From the NCBI GenBank assembly GCA_946800325.1, contig OX326956.1, positions 45,399,552-45,463,551 of the forward strand: DNA of 64,000 bases, given 5' to 3'. Both the position numbers and the translations under genes were made by a program. The notes beneath the pieces are model-generated. The model made no database searches. It saw nothing but the letters and a program-made list of their open reading frames with translations, and was not told the DNA's origin. Shown here one piece after another: positions 23,407 to 34,561 of this stretch (positions within the stretch are counted from its first letter, which is position 1; every line of letters starts with the position of its first letter). Source of the DNA: Luzula sylvatica (taxonomy: Eukaryota; Streptophyta; Magnoliopsida; Poales; Juncaceae).

Positions 23407-23842
23407 GTGCATGCAAAATTCGCGTTTGTCGAGCCAAATGGAAGGACATTTGAGGGGATATATGAGATTTTATTCCAGGAATACAGTTGAGTTGACCCCA
23501 AATAGCGTGAATGATATTCATAAGAAGGGCGGTACGGTAATTAGTACATCTAGAAGAGGCCATGATACCATCAAGATTGTTGATAATATTCAGGATAAGG
23601 GTATTAATCAGGTAATGATATCTCTTTGTAGTTTTACAGGGGTATAAAGGAAAATATACCTTTTATTAAATTACTTAAAATACAAGCTCGATCGTTAATT
23701 CTTTTCTTTTTATCTTTTAAGGTATACATAATTGGAGGTGATGAAACTCAAAAGGGTTGCGAAGGGGCAGGAGTTGGGTTGTTAGAAGAGTTGCTCGATA
23801 CATTGGATTGGAGGAGTTGCTCGATATATCGCATCCTTGGAT
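23407..23842 (+). pseudogene. Captured plant 6-phosphofructokinase exons
   Basis: Exon A (23407-23611) reads [40 protein letters not shown] and [12 protein letters not shown]. Exon B starts at 23722 after an AG acceptor and reads VYIIGGDETQKGCEG before losing similarity. This order and the splice position fit the ATP-binding/substrate region of plant ATP-dependent phosphofructokinases, which phosphorylate fructose 6-phosphate in glycolysis. The family motif GGDGT reads GGDET here. The fragment is about 70 residues of a protein of over 450, so it is non-functional. Confidence 0.88.
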
Positions 23843-23924
23843 GAGAAAGTTAGGGTTATTTGTAATTTATTTTCTTTTTATTGAGATTTCTAAGGTTATT
23901 TTTTAATTCAAGGGTGCATGTGTG

Positions 23925-24000
23925 TAATATGAGTCTGTGTAATGTGTGTGATGTGTGTATGTAATGTGTGTGGGTATTTGTGTGTGTGTGTGTGATATTA
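23925..24000 (+). repeat. TG-rich microsatellite in the CACTA
   Basis: Interrupted TGTGTG/TGTAATGTG tract. It is followed by an AT-rich, TATAATA-rich stretch to about 24135 with no frame. Confidence 0.8.
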
Positions 24001-24149
24001 TTTTGTGTATGGCGTGTGTATAATATAAGTTTTGATATTAAATAATAAATAGTAAATATTATAATATATAATATATGATATAAATATTAATTATATATAA
24101 TATATATCATAATACACAATATATAGTAAATAATATACATTTATGCATT

Positions 24150-24440
24150 CAGGGGCGGCCTGACACAATGAAATGACTGCCCCAATAAGGTATTAGGGTC
24201 AGGCAGCCCCAATAAGTCTGACGCGCGAGTACAATGTACTTTTGACAGTGGTAAAGTGTGTCATTGTTATAGGGTCGGCCTGCCCCAATATTACACCGCC
24301 CCAATAAGCATTTAGGGTCGGCCCGCCCCTGACAGGATCGCAGCTTTTAGGGTCGGTATGTTAGGGTCAGTCAACCGCCCCAATAAGCTTTAAGGGACGG
24401 TTTTGGGGTCTTTTTGGGTCGGTTTTGACCGCCCCAACAA
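24150..24440. repeat. CACTA right subterminal repeats
   Basis: Repeats of GGGTCGGCCTGCCCC and CCGCCCCAATAAG type, mirror partners of the left array at 21190-21440. Confidence 0.88.
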
Positions 24441-25539
24441 GGCAAACATGTTGTAGTGATCGAGTATGCATCCGAGTCCTCAAACTGCTTTTGAAGACTA
24501 GCGTCCATACATGCCAACATGAGGAACGTAACGTCATTTGAGTCCTTCTTAAGTTTCTCAAATACGGCCTTTTCATCGGCCGTAGCATCGGGGCCCAGTT
24601 CTACTAATTTCGTATCCAATACGTGACTCTTGCCCTCTTGCCTGAGAACTATTCTCAGGTTTCGATGCCAGTCTAAGTAGTTCCGACCCACTAGCTTTTC
24701 CTTTTCTAATACCGATCTAATCGATAAGGTGTTGGTGTTACTAGAAGACATGTTCTACAAATGAATTAAAAGATTGATTACTAACGTTGCGTACTTATCT
24801 TATAGGCTTATATGATGATTATATGATAGTGCTATTTTATCGAATCGATAACCCGCATACCGATACGGGACTCCAAGTCCATAACACTCAAGACCCACAT
24901 TTTACGATCCTCTCATAAGTGACTATGGCCGACAAATGAGATCTCGATATTTTAGGTAGGATTAAATCCAATCGTATCCAATACGACTCTCGTTCCTTTA
25001 TAGAATTTCGGTGACGAATCGTATCCAATACAATCCATTTTCCGTGTGTGCATTCTATCTATGCCCCGAACTCCAATTGGATTGGCTTGGACGGTTAATT
25101 CACAACCATATCCAACGTATCGTTCAATTGAACTACTCACGTGCCCGACTATGGCCTGAAACCACGTGAGTCCCCAATTAACGCTTACCACCCGCACCAA
25201 TATATACAATAGTACGTGCCCGACTATGGCCTGAAACCACGCACTATGTCATATGAATCTCGATGGTTGTGGATATGGAAGGCATTTCCATGACTTAAAT
25301 ATTATGAGGGATCATGCCATTGCATGTTTCTAAATTCGTGACATAATCATATTATATCACTATCACAAGATTTTCGATATGCATATGATTTTATTTGGGA
25401 GTCTAATTATTCTAAATAATTATCTAATTATATGCTAGTATGATTGATGCCGATCAAATCGATATAAAGAACTCAAAATTCCAAGTTTTGTAGCCAAAGT
25501 TATCACGAAAACAAAATCAGCAACCAGAAACCAGTCCGT

Positions 25540-25990
25540 TATAACGCACCATAGTCCGTTACAACGGACCTCCAGTCTCCTTGGAACTCCGTTACAACGG
25601 AACTCTAGTCCGTTATAACGCTATTTAATCGGGTGATTGTCCAAAATTGCCAGAAACATGTCCGTTATAACGCAACCTAGGTCCGTTACAACGCTATTTT
25701 CTGCAAACCTTTGTCCAAATTTCCAGTAACTAGTCCGTTATAACGCAACATAATGTCCGTTACAACGGACCAACTGCGAAGGCTTCCGTTACAACGGACT
25801 ATGTCCGTTACAACGGACCCCAAAAGACACCCTAGGCATCCCCGCATCCTCGTATCGTATACAGGGTCTGTTACAACGGAACTCCAAGTCCGTTATAACG
25901 GACTATGTGATACTGGCAAATTTTCCCCAATTCCTGTATCCTATACAGTGTCCGTTACAACGGACCAACCAGTCCGTTATAACGGACTAT
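25540..25990. repeat. Palindrome array in the Copia leader
   Basis: About 14 copies of a 14-16 base unit occur in 450 bases, either GTCCGTTATAACG(GAC/C) or GTCCGTTACAACGGAC. The first form with GAC is a perfect 16-bp palindrome. The second has 7-bp arms around AC. Spacing is irregular (about 20-60 bases). The array lies between the primer-binding site and gag, where packaging or dimer signals usually lie. Confidence 0.92.
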
Positions 25991-26234
25991 GCGATTTTTG
26001 CGCTGTTCAGCCTGTTTTCGCTCGTTTCCAAAGCGATCAATCATGAAACCTTTTCACGATCATTCCTAGATACTCTCAATCAACTTTTGATCGATCTCTA
26101 GCGAATTTCACTTGTGATTTTAATGGAATTTGAAGTTCTCTACATGTAACATCATGCAAACGGGTACGAACTTTGATAACCCGTGCGTATATCGAATATA
26201 CGACTATGATTCGACCCTCGAATCGATGGCGATC

Positions 26235-26246
26235 GCTCTGATACCA
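26235..26246 (-). other. Copia primer-binding site
   Basis: On the minus strand TGGTATCAGAGC lies one base from the 5' LTR end. It is complementary to initiator Met tRNA. Confidence 0.95.
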
Positions 26247-26247
26247 C

Positions 26248-27267
26248 TGTTGGGGAAATATCCCCGACCCCGGGCCCGCGCAGCGGAATGAAGGCCCGGT
26301 CCGGTTCCCCGATTCCCGAGATCACGCCATGACTTCGAGGGTACGATGCAAATAGAAGAACAGATTCATACCGGTGCAAAATTGATTGCACTCGAAGGGT
26401 TGATCGCGCCTTCTATCTCCTGTCACGTTGGTGACAATCCGCGCGTCCCACACCACGCGTCTTTCACCGTTTGTTGACTTCGCCGATTCGCTTGATTTCG
26501 TCTCCGAGACAATCTACTCCTCCGAATCGATCACAACCGAAAGAGCCACAAGTGTCGCTCCTCTACGTGTATCCACCTTGATTCGTAAGATGTCGGTCGC
26601 GGATGCAACTGCCTAGATGATGCACCGGCGAACTTGCTCGATCGAATTGATTCTCTATCTTTCGAGAAACTCTTTTCTCGATTTCTCTCTTTTCGCACCT
26701 TTTCACTATTGAAAGATTAAATCTGAATTCTCTCTTTCTTTTGGTGTCTTTGGCAGAATGAATTGCTCAATTACTTAGTTTGGATGAGAGAGAAAGTATC
26801 CTATTTATATCAAATAGGATTAGGATTAGCCAAGAGGCATGTATATCCAATATACACCCTTTCACACAGAAAAGTGCATGAACCTGTTCAGTATTCTGTC
26901 CAGACGAAATTGATAAATTTCTCTGACAGAAAATCAACCAACATGAAAGTTGTAGATAATCTTATTATCTACACAATCCAATTTGGCCCAGCCCAATTGG
27001 AGTTCGTATGCAAATGTTATGACTGTTTTACTAACTGTATGTCATACTGTTGCACCCTTTCGGTATTTCACATAAACGACACTTATACTTCGTTCATATG
27101 AAATATATTTCTACATGAAGGTTATAGATAATCTCATTATCTATCTAACCCAATTTGAACCATTCAAATCAGATTTTCCCACTGAAAGTTATGGCTACAA
27201 ATGTACGGTTACATTCGTTCATCCTTGTGTACACTTTTACGGTTGATCCGAAACTGTATTTCTTTCA
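26248..27267 (-). repeat. Copia 5' LTR (right copy)
   Basis: 1020 bp, the partner of 15308-16327 with about 13 differences (roughly 1.3 %). Confidence 0.97.
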
Positions 27268-27960
27268 CAATACAAATGCTCAATGGAAATGGACACGAGA
27301 CCATTCCTTTACAACATCAAGTGCATACATAACTTTAAAAGATCCGGGAGAACGTATTTCATGGAACAATATGCTATGGAAATCCAAAGCACCTATGAAG
27401 GCCCAAATTTTCATGTGGCTCACCTTAAATAGTCGCATCCTAACGGGAGACATGTTAAATCGTAAGGGGTGGATAGGACCATTTAGGTGTCCACTATGTA
27501 AGAATAACACGGAATTTGCCGAACACATATTCATACAATGTGAGTATTCAAGAGAAATTAATACTTGATCATACAAACAATGTGATGAACCTAAATCGAG
27601 ACCATACACTACTACAATTTTGGTGGAGCATCAGGAATAAGTTCGGAAAGACTCAAAGAAGAGTGTGGGACATCATTCTCATTGCAACCACGTGGACGAT
27701 CTGATTAGAACGAAATGGACGAATTTTCCGTGAAAAAACAAAAACATCGCCACATATTGCAGCAAAATCAATGGAAACGGCACTGATTTGGTCAAGACAT
27801 TGCTTGCACAATATTTAGTGATTATCGGGATAGGATAGTTCTATTTTTATTTTATTTTTATTTACAATATATAATGGAATGTAAGAGATTTTTGTCATGT
27901 AAAAACATAGGATACCGTTAACGATAAGCGATCATTTGTCGGGTTCCATTCAAAAAAAAA
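27268..27960 (+). mobile_element. L1-type LINE, 3' portion
   Basis: The LINE resumes after the Copia and codes the zf-RVT region: NAQWKWTRDHSFTTSSAYIT, then FMWLTLNSRILTGDMLNRKG and CPLCKNNTEFAEHIFIQC, giving the C-x2-C...H-x4-C zinc motif. The frame shifts near 27550 and a following frame (27558-27704) reads WWSIRNKFGKTQRRVWD. A 3' UTR of about 240 bases ends in a short A run (27952-27960), the probable LINE 3' end. Confidence 0.88.
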
Positions 27961-28229
27961 GATCCATATTTCACGAGATTTTAACGTGACTATGGAGAAT
28001 CATTAGAAACTCGTTATTCAGGTATGACTACATTCAATTGTATACCGCATACAATTTTTGACCTTAACTGAGATAAATTGTTTAACACCTACTTAACATT
28101 ATTGTGTGTATATCTCACTATTCTCAAACTCATACCACATGACAATGGTCATTAACATGTTTAACGGTTAACTCTTAACCAAACCTAATTGTCATTGAAT
28201 TGTTGGCTCCCAATCGATGTTGGTTCGAG

Positions 28230-28525
28230 TGCTTCAGCACGTGGGTGGCATTTCCTTGATTTAATAATGAAAATTTTTGGTCTCGATTTTTGAAATGTCG
28301 AGACTTTAATTGCTCTCGACTTTTGAAAAATCGAGCCCTCTTGAACCCGAATTAACTGCTAATTGAACTTATTAGTCCTCAACTAATCTGTCGACTTTTC
28401 AAATGTCAAGAATTTTTGTTCGATTTTTCAATTGTCGAGGATTTCTAAATTTCGGTGTATTTCTCAACTTTTGAAACGTCAATTAGTGCAAAAATCGATG
28501 ACTTTTTCGACTTTTGACAAATTCA
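28230..28525. repeat. Degenerate TCGA-TTTTGAAA-TCGA repeats
   Basis: About seven loose copies of TCGACTTTTGAAATGTCGA-like text in both orientations, each partly palindromic. No frame. It may be part of a decayed MITE or satellite. Confidence 0.55.
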
Positions 28526-28538
28526 TAGGTTTACCTAT

Positions 28539-28542
<4 letters not shown>

Positions 28543-28573
<31 letters not shown>

Positions 28574-28616
28574 ACACCCACACACACACACACACCACCA
28601 CCACCACCACCACCAC
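28543..28616 (+). repeat. Poly-C run with CA and CAC microsatellites
   Basis: About 31 C in a row (28543-28573) run into (CA)n and then (CAC)n. The frame on the minus strand here is only repeat translation. Such a compound tract is prone to slippage and assembly error. Confidence 0.9.
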
Positions 28617-28980
28617 AACCCACTTTCATCGTCTTCCTTCCCCCATTGTAGTATGAGGTTAGATATGGAGCCCCACACATTCTTGATGTATATCCTTGAT
28701 TCGTCAATCGAGGCAGATTTAATGAGTTGATTGAATTGATTAACCTTCAAATCAATGCTTAATTTAATTGATTCATCAATCTAATAAAGTATTTTCGATT
28801 GACGTATTAAGGATGTTTTATTGAGTTTGGGAGGTTAGATAGATTTTCCCATGTAGTATTGGTTAAATCTTACATCTTCTTCCTTCAAGGTATATATATT
28901 TGTTCTTTATTATCATTATTTTTACAAAAAAATATTTTCTACCGAATTGATGTATTTATACATTGTAGCACAGTACGCAA

Positions 28981-29811
28981 AATATTTATTTAAACTTGGT
29001 TGTTTCTTGGAACGGAACCGTTAATTTGAACGGTCTGATTCCCCGTTACGAAGGTGGTGACCGAAAAATGCTGAATATGCCCAGTTACATTACATATAAT
29101 GATCTTAAATATTTAATTTATCAAACTTACGAAATAAATCCACAAATGTATGATTTGGTAATAAAATGTAATTGGCCCTTTGATGATGGAACCGATGATG
29201 TTATCGACATCACTGATGACCATAGCATTTCTATGATGATAACCAATTTTCAAAGCATAACGATTAAATTGTTTGTAAAACTAATTCCCAACAATTGTTA
29301 TCAAAATCCAACTTCCTTTTATGGTGTTAATTACAATCCTTACCAAAACAGTATCCAACCATATGTAACAGGTCATTCACAACCATCCATCGTACTAAAC
29401 ATCTGAAATCTGATTTATTCGAACCAACCAATTGTTGTTGAAGTGGATGAGGAGTCTAACAGAGATAGTGATGAAACGAATGAAGATTCGGAACTGAATG
29501 ATGATAAGGAGAAAACATATGGTCCATAAGCAGATATCGATGAGATAATAAATGTCAGAAATAATAATTTCGATCAAATGGATATTGGTGAAGGAATGCC
29601 GGATGTGTTCGAAAATGACGAATAGGTAGAAAAAATGATGAGTGAAGAATATGAAAACGATACTAACAGTCTGTGTACAGAACTTTCAGCAAATAATTTT
29701 TGGATCGGAATGATTTATCCGGATAAATAATCATTGCAACATGCGGTACAAGAATGAACTATTAAAAAATTTATTAGTTTTGTAGTGAAAAGAAGTAGAT
29801 CAAGAAAATAA
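28981..29811 (+). pseudogene. MULE (MuDR-type) transposase N-terminal pseudogene
   Basis: One continuous frame from about 28981 encodes the N-terminal part of a plant Mutator-like transposase. A PB1-like start (VSWNGTVNLNGLIPRYEGGD, YNDLKYLIYQTYEINP) is followed by an acidic linker and then FWIGMIYPDK...KKFISFVVKRS, the plant MuDR DNA-binding block. Six stops interrupt the same frame: TGA 29404, TAA 29527, TAG 29623, TAA 29728, TGA 29755 and TAA 29809. No frameshift is needed. The catalytic domain is absent. After the last stop, 29821-29860 repeats the text at 29738-29775 (ATGCGGTACAA...), a small local duplication. Confidence 0.82.
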
Positions 29812-29861
29812 AATGTGACAAATGCGGTACAATAATGAACTATTAAAAAATTTATTAAAAA

Positions 29862-31051
29862 TCTTACGAAATATATACGCCCTCGTTTTTATACTGCATA
29901 TGCATATTATAATTCACCCAAGTATGCATGTTGGCCCAAATGAAAAATAATAATAATGATAATGAAACCCAAAGCCCAGTAATTGAGCTTTTACTTAAAA
30001 ATAACGTTGGGCCCGATTAAAAAAATGACTAGGGGGCTATATAATAATGCAGGAACTTTCTATAATTTCCTAATATACTTTTATACTGTTTTTTGTTTTT
30101 AGTAAAACTTAATTCGTAAATCATAAATATTTTTTTCGTTTTTTATTTGCCATATCAATGAAATCGAATCATTTGACTTTAGCTACATTGTGATACGTTT
30201 ACCACTAAACTAAGGGGTTATTGGTAGACTTTTATTTACAAAGTGACTTGCAAGTTTGTATGTTTATTTAAACAATCCCTAGTTGAGCTGTTCTTCATTT
30301 TCAAATGTTGATTATTTTTCATTATCACATTATTATATGGGGTATAAAATATTGCCAATAGAAATTTGCCATTAAACTGACGTTATTAATTTAAAATTGA
30401 GACTTTCACATCGTTGCCTGGTCAATAATTGAGACAATATTTTAGACTAAAACCCTTCAAAAATCCTATTATCCAATATATATCCGTATAAATTACAAAA
30501 CTTAAAAATGTATTCGACTTCAATTTATCCTTTAAATCACATAAAAATACATAATAAATTTGTCATTTAAATAAAATAAATGATGGGATATTGGATAATT
30601 GGATTGAACTTGATATATACACATAAATTTCCTACAAGGTTTGCCAAAAATTTCTTAAAATGGAGGGACAAAAACATAAATATTCCGTCAGCATGGGCAA
30701 ACTTGTTGTGCAAAGAACGTGTAAAAGTGATATATACAAGAAACCTTGAGGGTGATTGATTTGTATATACTCTCCTTTTGAACACTTCTTGCATTCTGTT
30801 CTTCTATTGTTTTCCTCTCCAATTTGCAAGTTCTAAATTCAAATTAAATCAATCCAATTCTCCACAAATTTAAACTAGTCTTAGGAGGTAAAAAAATATA
30901 GATATTTAGTTCCTACCCACTTAAGAAAGTAATGGAGACAACGATGCAAAGAACATGTGTTCATCATTAGCCTAATAAAGCTCTCATTATAGCCCATTTG
31001 CATGCCTATCAAAAAACCCTACTGAAAATTCTCATAGTAGTTTTATTTGGG
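29862..31051. other. Spacer upstream of the first GT61 gene
   Basis: AT-rich, no supported gene. A possible decayed tRNA-derived SINE lies at about 30150-30230 on the minus strand (A-box-like TTAGTTTAGTGGTAAACG, B-box-like GATTCGATTTC). Confidence 0.4.
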
Positions 31052-31059
31052 TATTTAAA
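31052..31059 (+). promoter_or_regulatory. TATA-like box of GT61 gene 1
   Basis: TATTTAAA lies about 50 bases before the ATG at 31110. The start site is not determined, so this is a guess from position. Confidence 0.3.
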
Positions 31060-31109
31060 GATCTCAAATTGGAAAGAATCGGAACAATCAAATTTTGGGT
31101 TTTGGAGAG

Positions 31110-33679
31110 ATGAAAGGGCCGAAGAATAATGTTCGTAATTCATCGAGAAATTACCTTGCTTATGGATTGATTTTAGGGTTTTTCTTGGTTGTGTTGACCT
31201 ATTTTACAGTGTCTACTCAATTTGTAAATTATACTCCTAATGGTATGAAATCTATTTTATTCCCATGGTTTCAAATTTGCATGATGAATTTTGTTTGATC
31301 TTTTACTGAATTTGATATTTAAGGTACAAGGAACAATCAACCTATCATTCAAAATACTGGAAGTTCTTCACAAGAAGGTAATTATTTTCATTATTATAAA
31401 TTTGTTGTTTAATTTTGTTGAACAATTTTGGGTTTTTAATTACTATTTTTCTGGACTTCAAAGAAAAATCAGATGATCTCAAATCAGATGAACGAGTTTC
31501 TGAGATACCAGACACTGAAGATAATGAGGAGAGGGTCAAAGTAGAGGAGAAACCACCAACAAATTATGATGAAAATGGTAAAACAATAATTTTAGGTAAA
31601 GGTGCAGCTAAATATAATCATGGTATTATGTTTTTTAGTGTTTTATTGACAATTGAATTCTAATTTGTAGGAAACGAAGACAGCAAGGAAGAACAGAGAG
31701 AAGAGATTGAAAAGAGAGAGGCGACTCGCAAAGGGGATTTGATTGAAGTGGAGCAACCTGGTATTTTCTATAATCCGTTTTATTTATATTGGTTAAATTA
31801 GATAATTCATTTTTTTGAAATGGTATTCGAATTCATATGAGAACGAAAAATCAATCAGAATTGGTAATTTGGTATTGATTCTTTCAACTTTTTCCAATAG
31901 TGCTCTTATTTTCAGTATGTTCTGGATTTGGAATTAGCCTCTTTTGAATTTTGATTTCATCTCTCAAATTAAATTTGTTTGTTCAAATAAAGCCTAGAAA
32001 ACGGCCAGTTTTGATGCTTCAATATCGAAATTAAATTCGAACAAAACAGGAATGATGCTTAAAGATCACTCCATTTCATTAGATTGTCGTTTTTTTCCTT
32101 TTTCTTTTTCTTTTTCTTTTTTATTCTTTTTTTTAATTTTTCATGAGATTGTTTCGTAGTGCGACCAGTCGATAAAGAAAATCACACTTTCCATCAAGCT
32201 TATTGTGATTAATATTTATTGTTTCTTTTTCCAAATTAACCAGAGGACAAGGAAAAGACCAAGCAAGAAACCAATGAAGATAAAAATGAGAATCCTGAAT
32301 TTGCCCAAAATGGTAAGCCGTTTTCACTTTTAAATTATGTTTGAATATATCATGATCCAATATAACTTTGAATGCGAATTATATATTACTAGATCCAATA
32401 TTTTGCACTTTTAATTATGCCAAACGCCTAATATTCAAACTTAATACTTTATAAAGTTCAATATAAAAAAAGGTACATTGCTTCTTAAACTAACTCTTCA
32501 TTTTATACAGATAAAGAACTTCAAAACTCAAACCAACCTCTTCAAAGCAAACCGCTATGCGACCAATCCGACCCAAAATTCGATTTATGTGATTTAGCAG
32601 GCGATGCTCGCACGATAGGCAGTGCGTCAATGATCATTCTCGTTCCTCCGATGGGCCCCACACCAGCTCAAAATTACAAAATAAAACCCTATTCTCGAAA
32701 ATACTTGGACAATATTAAACCCGTCACGATAAGATCTCTCGAAGGACCGAATGATGCCCCTCCTTGTGCCGGAAAAGTTAACTATCCTGCAATTATAATC
32801 GCACTAGGCGGACTTTCGGGGAATTATTGGCACGATTTTACCGATATTTTAATCCCTCTGTTTATTAGATCGCGCGAGTTCAATGGGGATGTTCAGTTCT
32901 TAGTGACCAATAACCTCCCGTTTTGGACTAGTAAGTATGAACCGATATTTAAAAAACTTTCAAAGTACGAAATAATTGATTTCGATAAGGATTATGAGGT
33001 TAGATGTTATCCACGCGTACTTGTTGGTTATGGAAGTTACAAAGAATTTAGTATCGATTCGTCGCGGTCCCCTAATAATTATGCAATTACCGATTTTACG
33101 AAATTCATTCGTTCAATTTACGGTGCGGGGAGAGAATTACCGATAAAAGTGCAAGAAAATCCTTGGAAGAAACCGAGATTAATGCTCATTTCAAGGGGCG
33201 GGAGTCGTAAATTCCTCAATATACAAGAAATAGTACAATCAGCTGAAAAATTAGGGTTTGAAGTGGAAGTTACAAACGCGAACCCAAATAATTTATCTGA
33301 ATTTGCGAAAAAAGTCAACTCATTTGACGTGATGTTAGGAGCTCACGGTGCGGGGTTAACAAATTGCATTTTCCTCCCTCCAAATGCGGTATTGATCCAA
33401 GTAGTCCCTTATGGGAAATTAGAACGCTTAGCGCAAATTGATTTTGGGGAACCCGCTAAAGATATGAAGTTAAAATATTTGGAATATAGTATAATCGCAG
33501 AGGAAAGTACGTTATTGGATGTATTTGGAAAAGATCACCCGATGATCAAGGACCCGCTCGCGATTCACCAAAGTGATTGGACAAAAGTGGCAGAATGGTA
33601 CTTGGGGAAACAAGATATAAGGCTCGATATAGGGAGATTCGAACCTGTTCTTAAGAAAGCACTCGAGTTTTTACAATAA
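31110..33679 (+). CDS. GT61 glycosyltransferase, gene 1
   Basis: Six exons: 31110-31242, 31324-31377, 31464-31577, 31671-31760, 32244-32312, 32511-33679, giving 542 aa. All five introns are GT-AG and phase 1. A short cytosolic tail is followed by a membrane anchor (about residues 15-37), fitting a type II Golgi enzyme. Exons 2-5 (residues 45-153) encode a very acidic, low-complexity stem. The last exon holds the whole GT61 domain: SGNYWHDFTD (about 256-265), KKPRLMLISRGGSRKFLN, the signature AHGAGLTN (431-438) and IQVVPYG (449-455). The family transfers xylose, arabinose or GlcNAc; the plant clade with this layout modifies xylan or mucilage. The usual HNVPA box is replaced by NYPAI. The exact donor and acceptor cannot be told. 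The ATG chosen is the first in frame. Confidence 0.9.
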
Positions 33680-33959
33680 TAGATTGATTTCATCATAGTC
33701 ATTTATTCGTAATTTAAAAAATTTATTTGTTTTGTTTGGATATTTGGATTTTGTTATGGAGAATATATTCATTATTTGTAATGTATACTATAGATGGTAA
33801 AAAAAACAGAAACTGATTTGTATTATTTTTGGATAAATTATGGCATGAATTAATATATAGTTGCACCAATTATTGCATGAGAAAGGGCCTCAAAATAATC
33901 AAAGTCTTCGGTTATGGTTAATGTACTTGTTATATGAAAGATTCTCATTAAACATGCCA
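33680..33959. other. 3' flank of GT61 gene 1
   Basis: AT-rich 3' UTR and spacer. No clear poly(A) signal or gene. Confidence 0.4.
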
Positions 33960-34516
33960 GTTGAAAATTTTCAAAAAAAAACCCTAACTTTTTTGAATAT
34001 TTCGAAAAACCCTCAATTTGTGAATACTCCAAAAAAAAAACCTCTACTTGAACTTTTATTTTAAAATGCCCCTATAAGCTATAGGGATTAAATGTAAATT
34101 TGGATGGTGTCAAATATTTTTTGGACCAAAATATCCTTCGGTTATCATATTTTATAATTAAAAAATATTTTTTCGTTATATGTTATTAATTTTTAAAAAA
34201 ATCATAAATATTTTTAACATATAATAATTTCAAAAAAAATTAGTTTATGTTACATTTACATAATTTTAATATTCGTGTATTATTTTTTCATGAAAAACTA
34301 ACATCAAATAATAATAATAATACTAGTTGTTAAAAAGATATTTTCTACCAATATAATTTCAAGGTGTTTATTTTATTATTATTGGATGTTAGTTTTCTAC
34401 CAAATATAATTTCAAGGTGTTTCTTTTAATATTGTTGTTTATTTTATTATTATTTGATGTTAGTTTTTATGAAAAAATAATCACAACAGTTAATTTTTAT
34501 TTTAACAACTTGGAAA

Positions 34517-34561
<45 letters not shown>

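Larger units (their letters stand above)
21169..24458. mobile_element. CACTA element with captured gene fragments
   Basis: The termini are CACTACAACAT (21169 on) and its complement ending GTTGTAGTG (24458), with a 3-bp duplication ATC (21166-21168 and 24459-24461). Subterminal repeats of the GGGTCGGCCCGCCCC kind fill about 21190-21440 and 24150-24440 in opposite orientation. No transposase is present. The 3.3-kb interior holds promoter-like CT-rich sequence, then spliced-gene fragments of a DHH1-type helicase, a phosphofructokinase and an unrecognised gene, all on the plus strand. It is thus a non-autonomous, gene-capturing CACTA (Pack-type) inserted in Copia gag. Confidence 0.95.
17487..24751 (-). 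pseudogene. Copia gag-pol polyprotein, interrupted
   Basis: In element order the polyprotein has: gag starting at 24751 (MSSSNTNTLSIRSVLEKEKL); zinc knuckle CYHCHKAGHWKRDC; aspartic protease DTG in WVLDTGCGTHI; integrase with HCRLGH...CESCLLGK zinc site and SDVCGPM, DRGGEY, NGVSERRNRT catalytic-core blocks; reverse transcriptase with VNTYKARLVAKGF and YVDDILI; and RNase H near TTESEYIAASEA. Without the CACTA insert it would be about 1323 codons. Three in-frame stops interrupt it: TGA at 19248-19250, TGA at 18747-18749 and TAG at 18702-18704. No frameshift is needed. It was therefore near-intact in length but is coding-dead now. Confidence 0.95.
15308..27267 (-). mobile_element. Copia LTR retrotransposon split by a CACTA element
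   Basis: The LTRs of 1020 bp lie at 15308-16327 and 26248-27267, flanked by the 5-bp duplication CAATA (15303-15307 and 27268-27272). The element reads on the minus strand. I count about 13 differences between the LTRs. The order after the right-hand 5' LTR is primer-binding site, a 1.5-kb leader with a palindrome array, gag-pol (24751 to 17487), a 1.16-kb tail, and the 3' LTR. A 3290-bp CACTA element sits in gag. Removing it and one ATC copy keeps the frame. The host site is the LINE. Confidence 0.97.
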
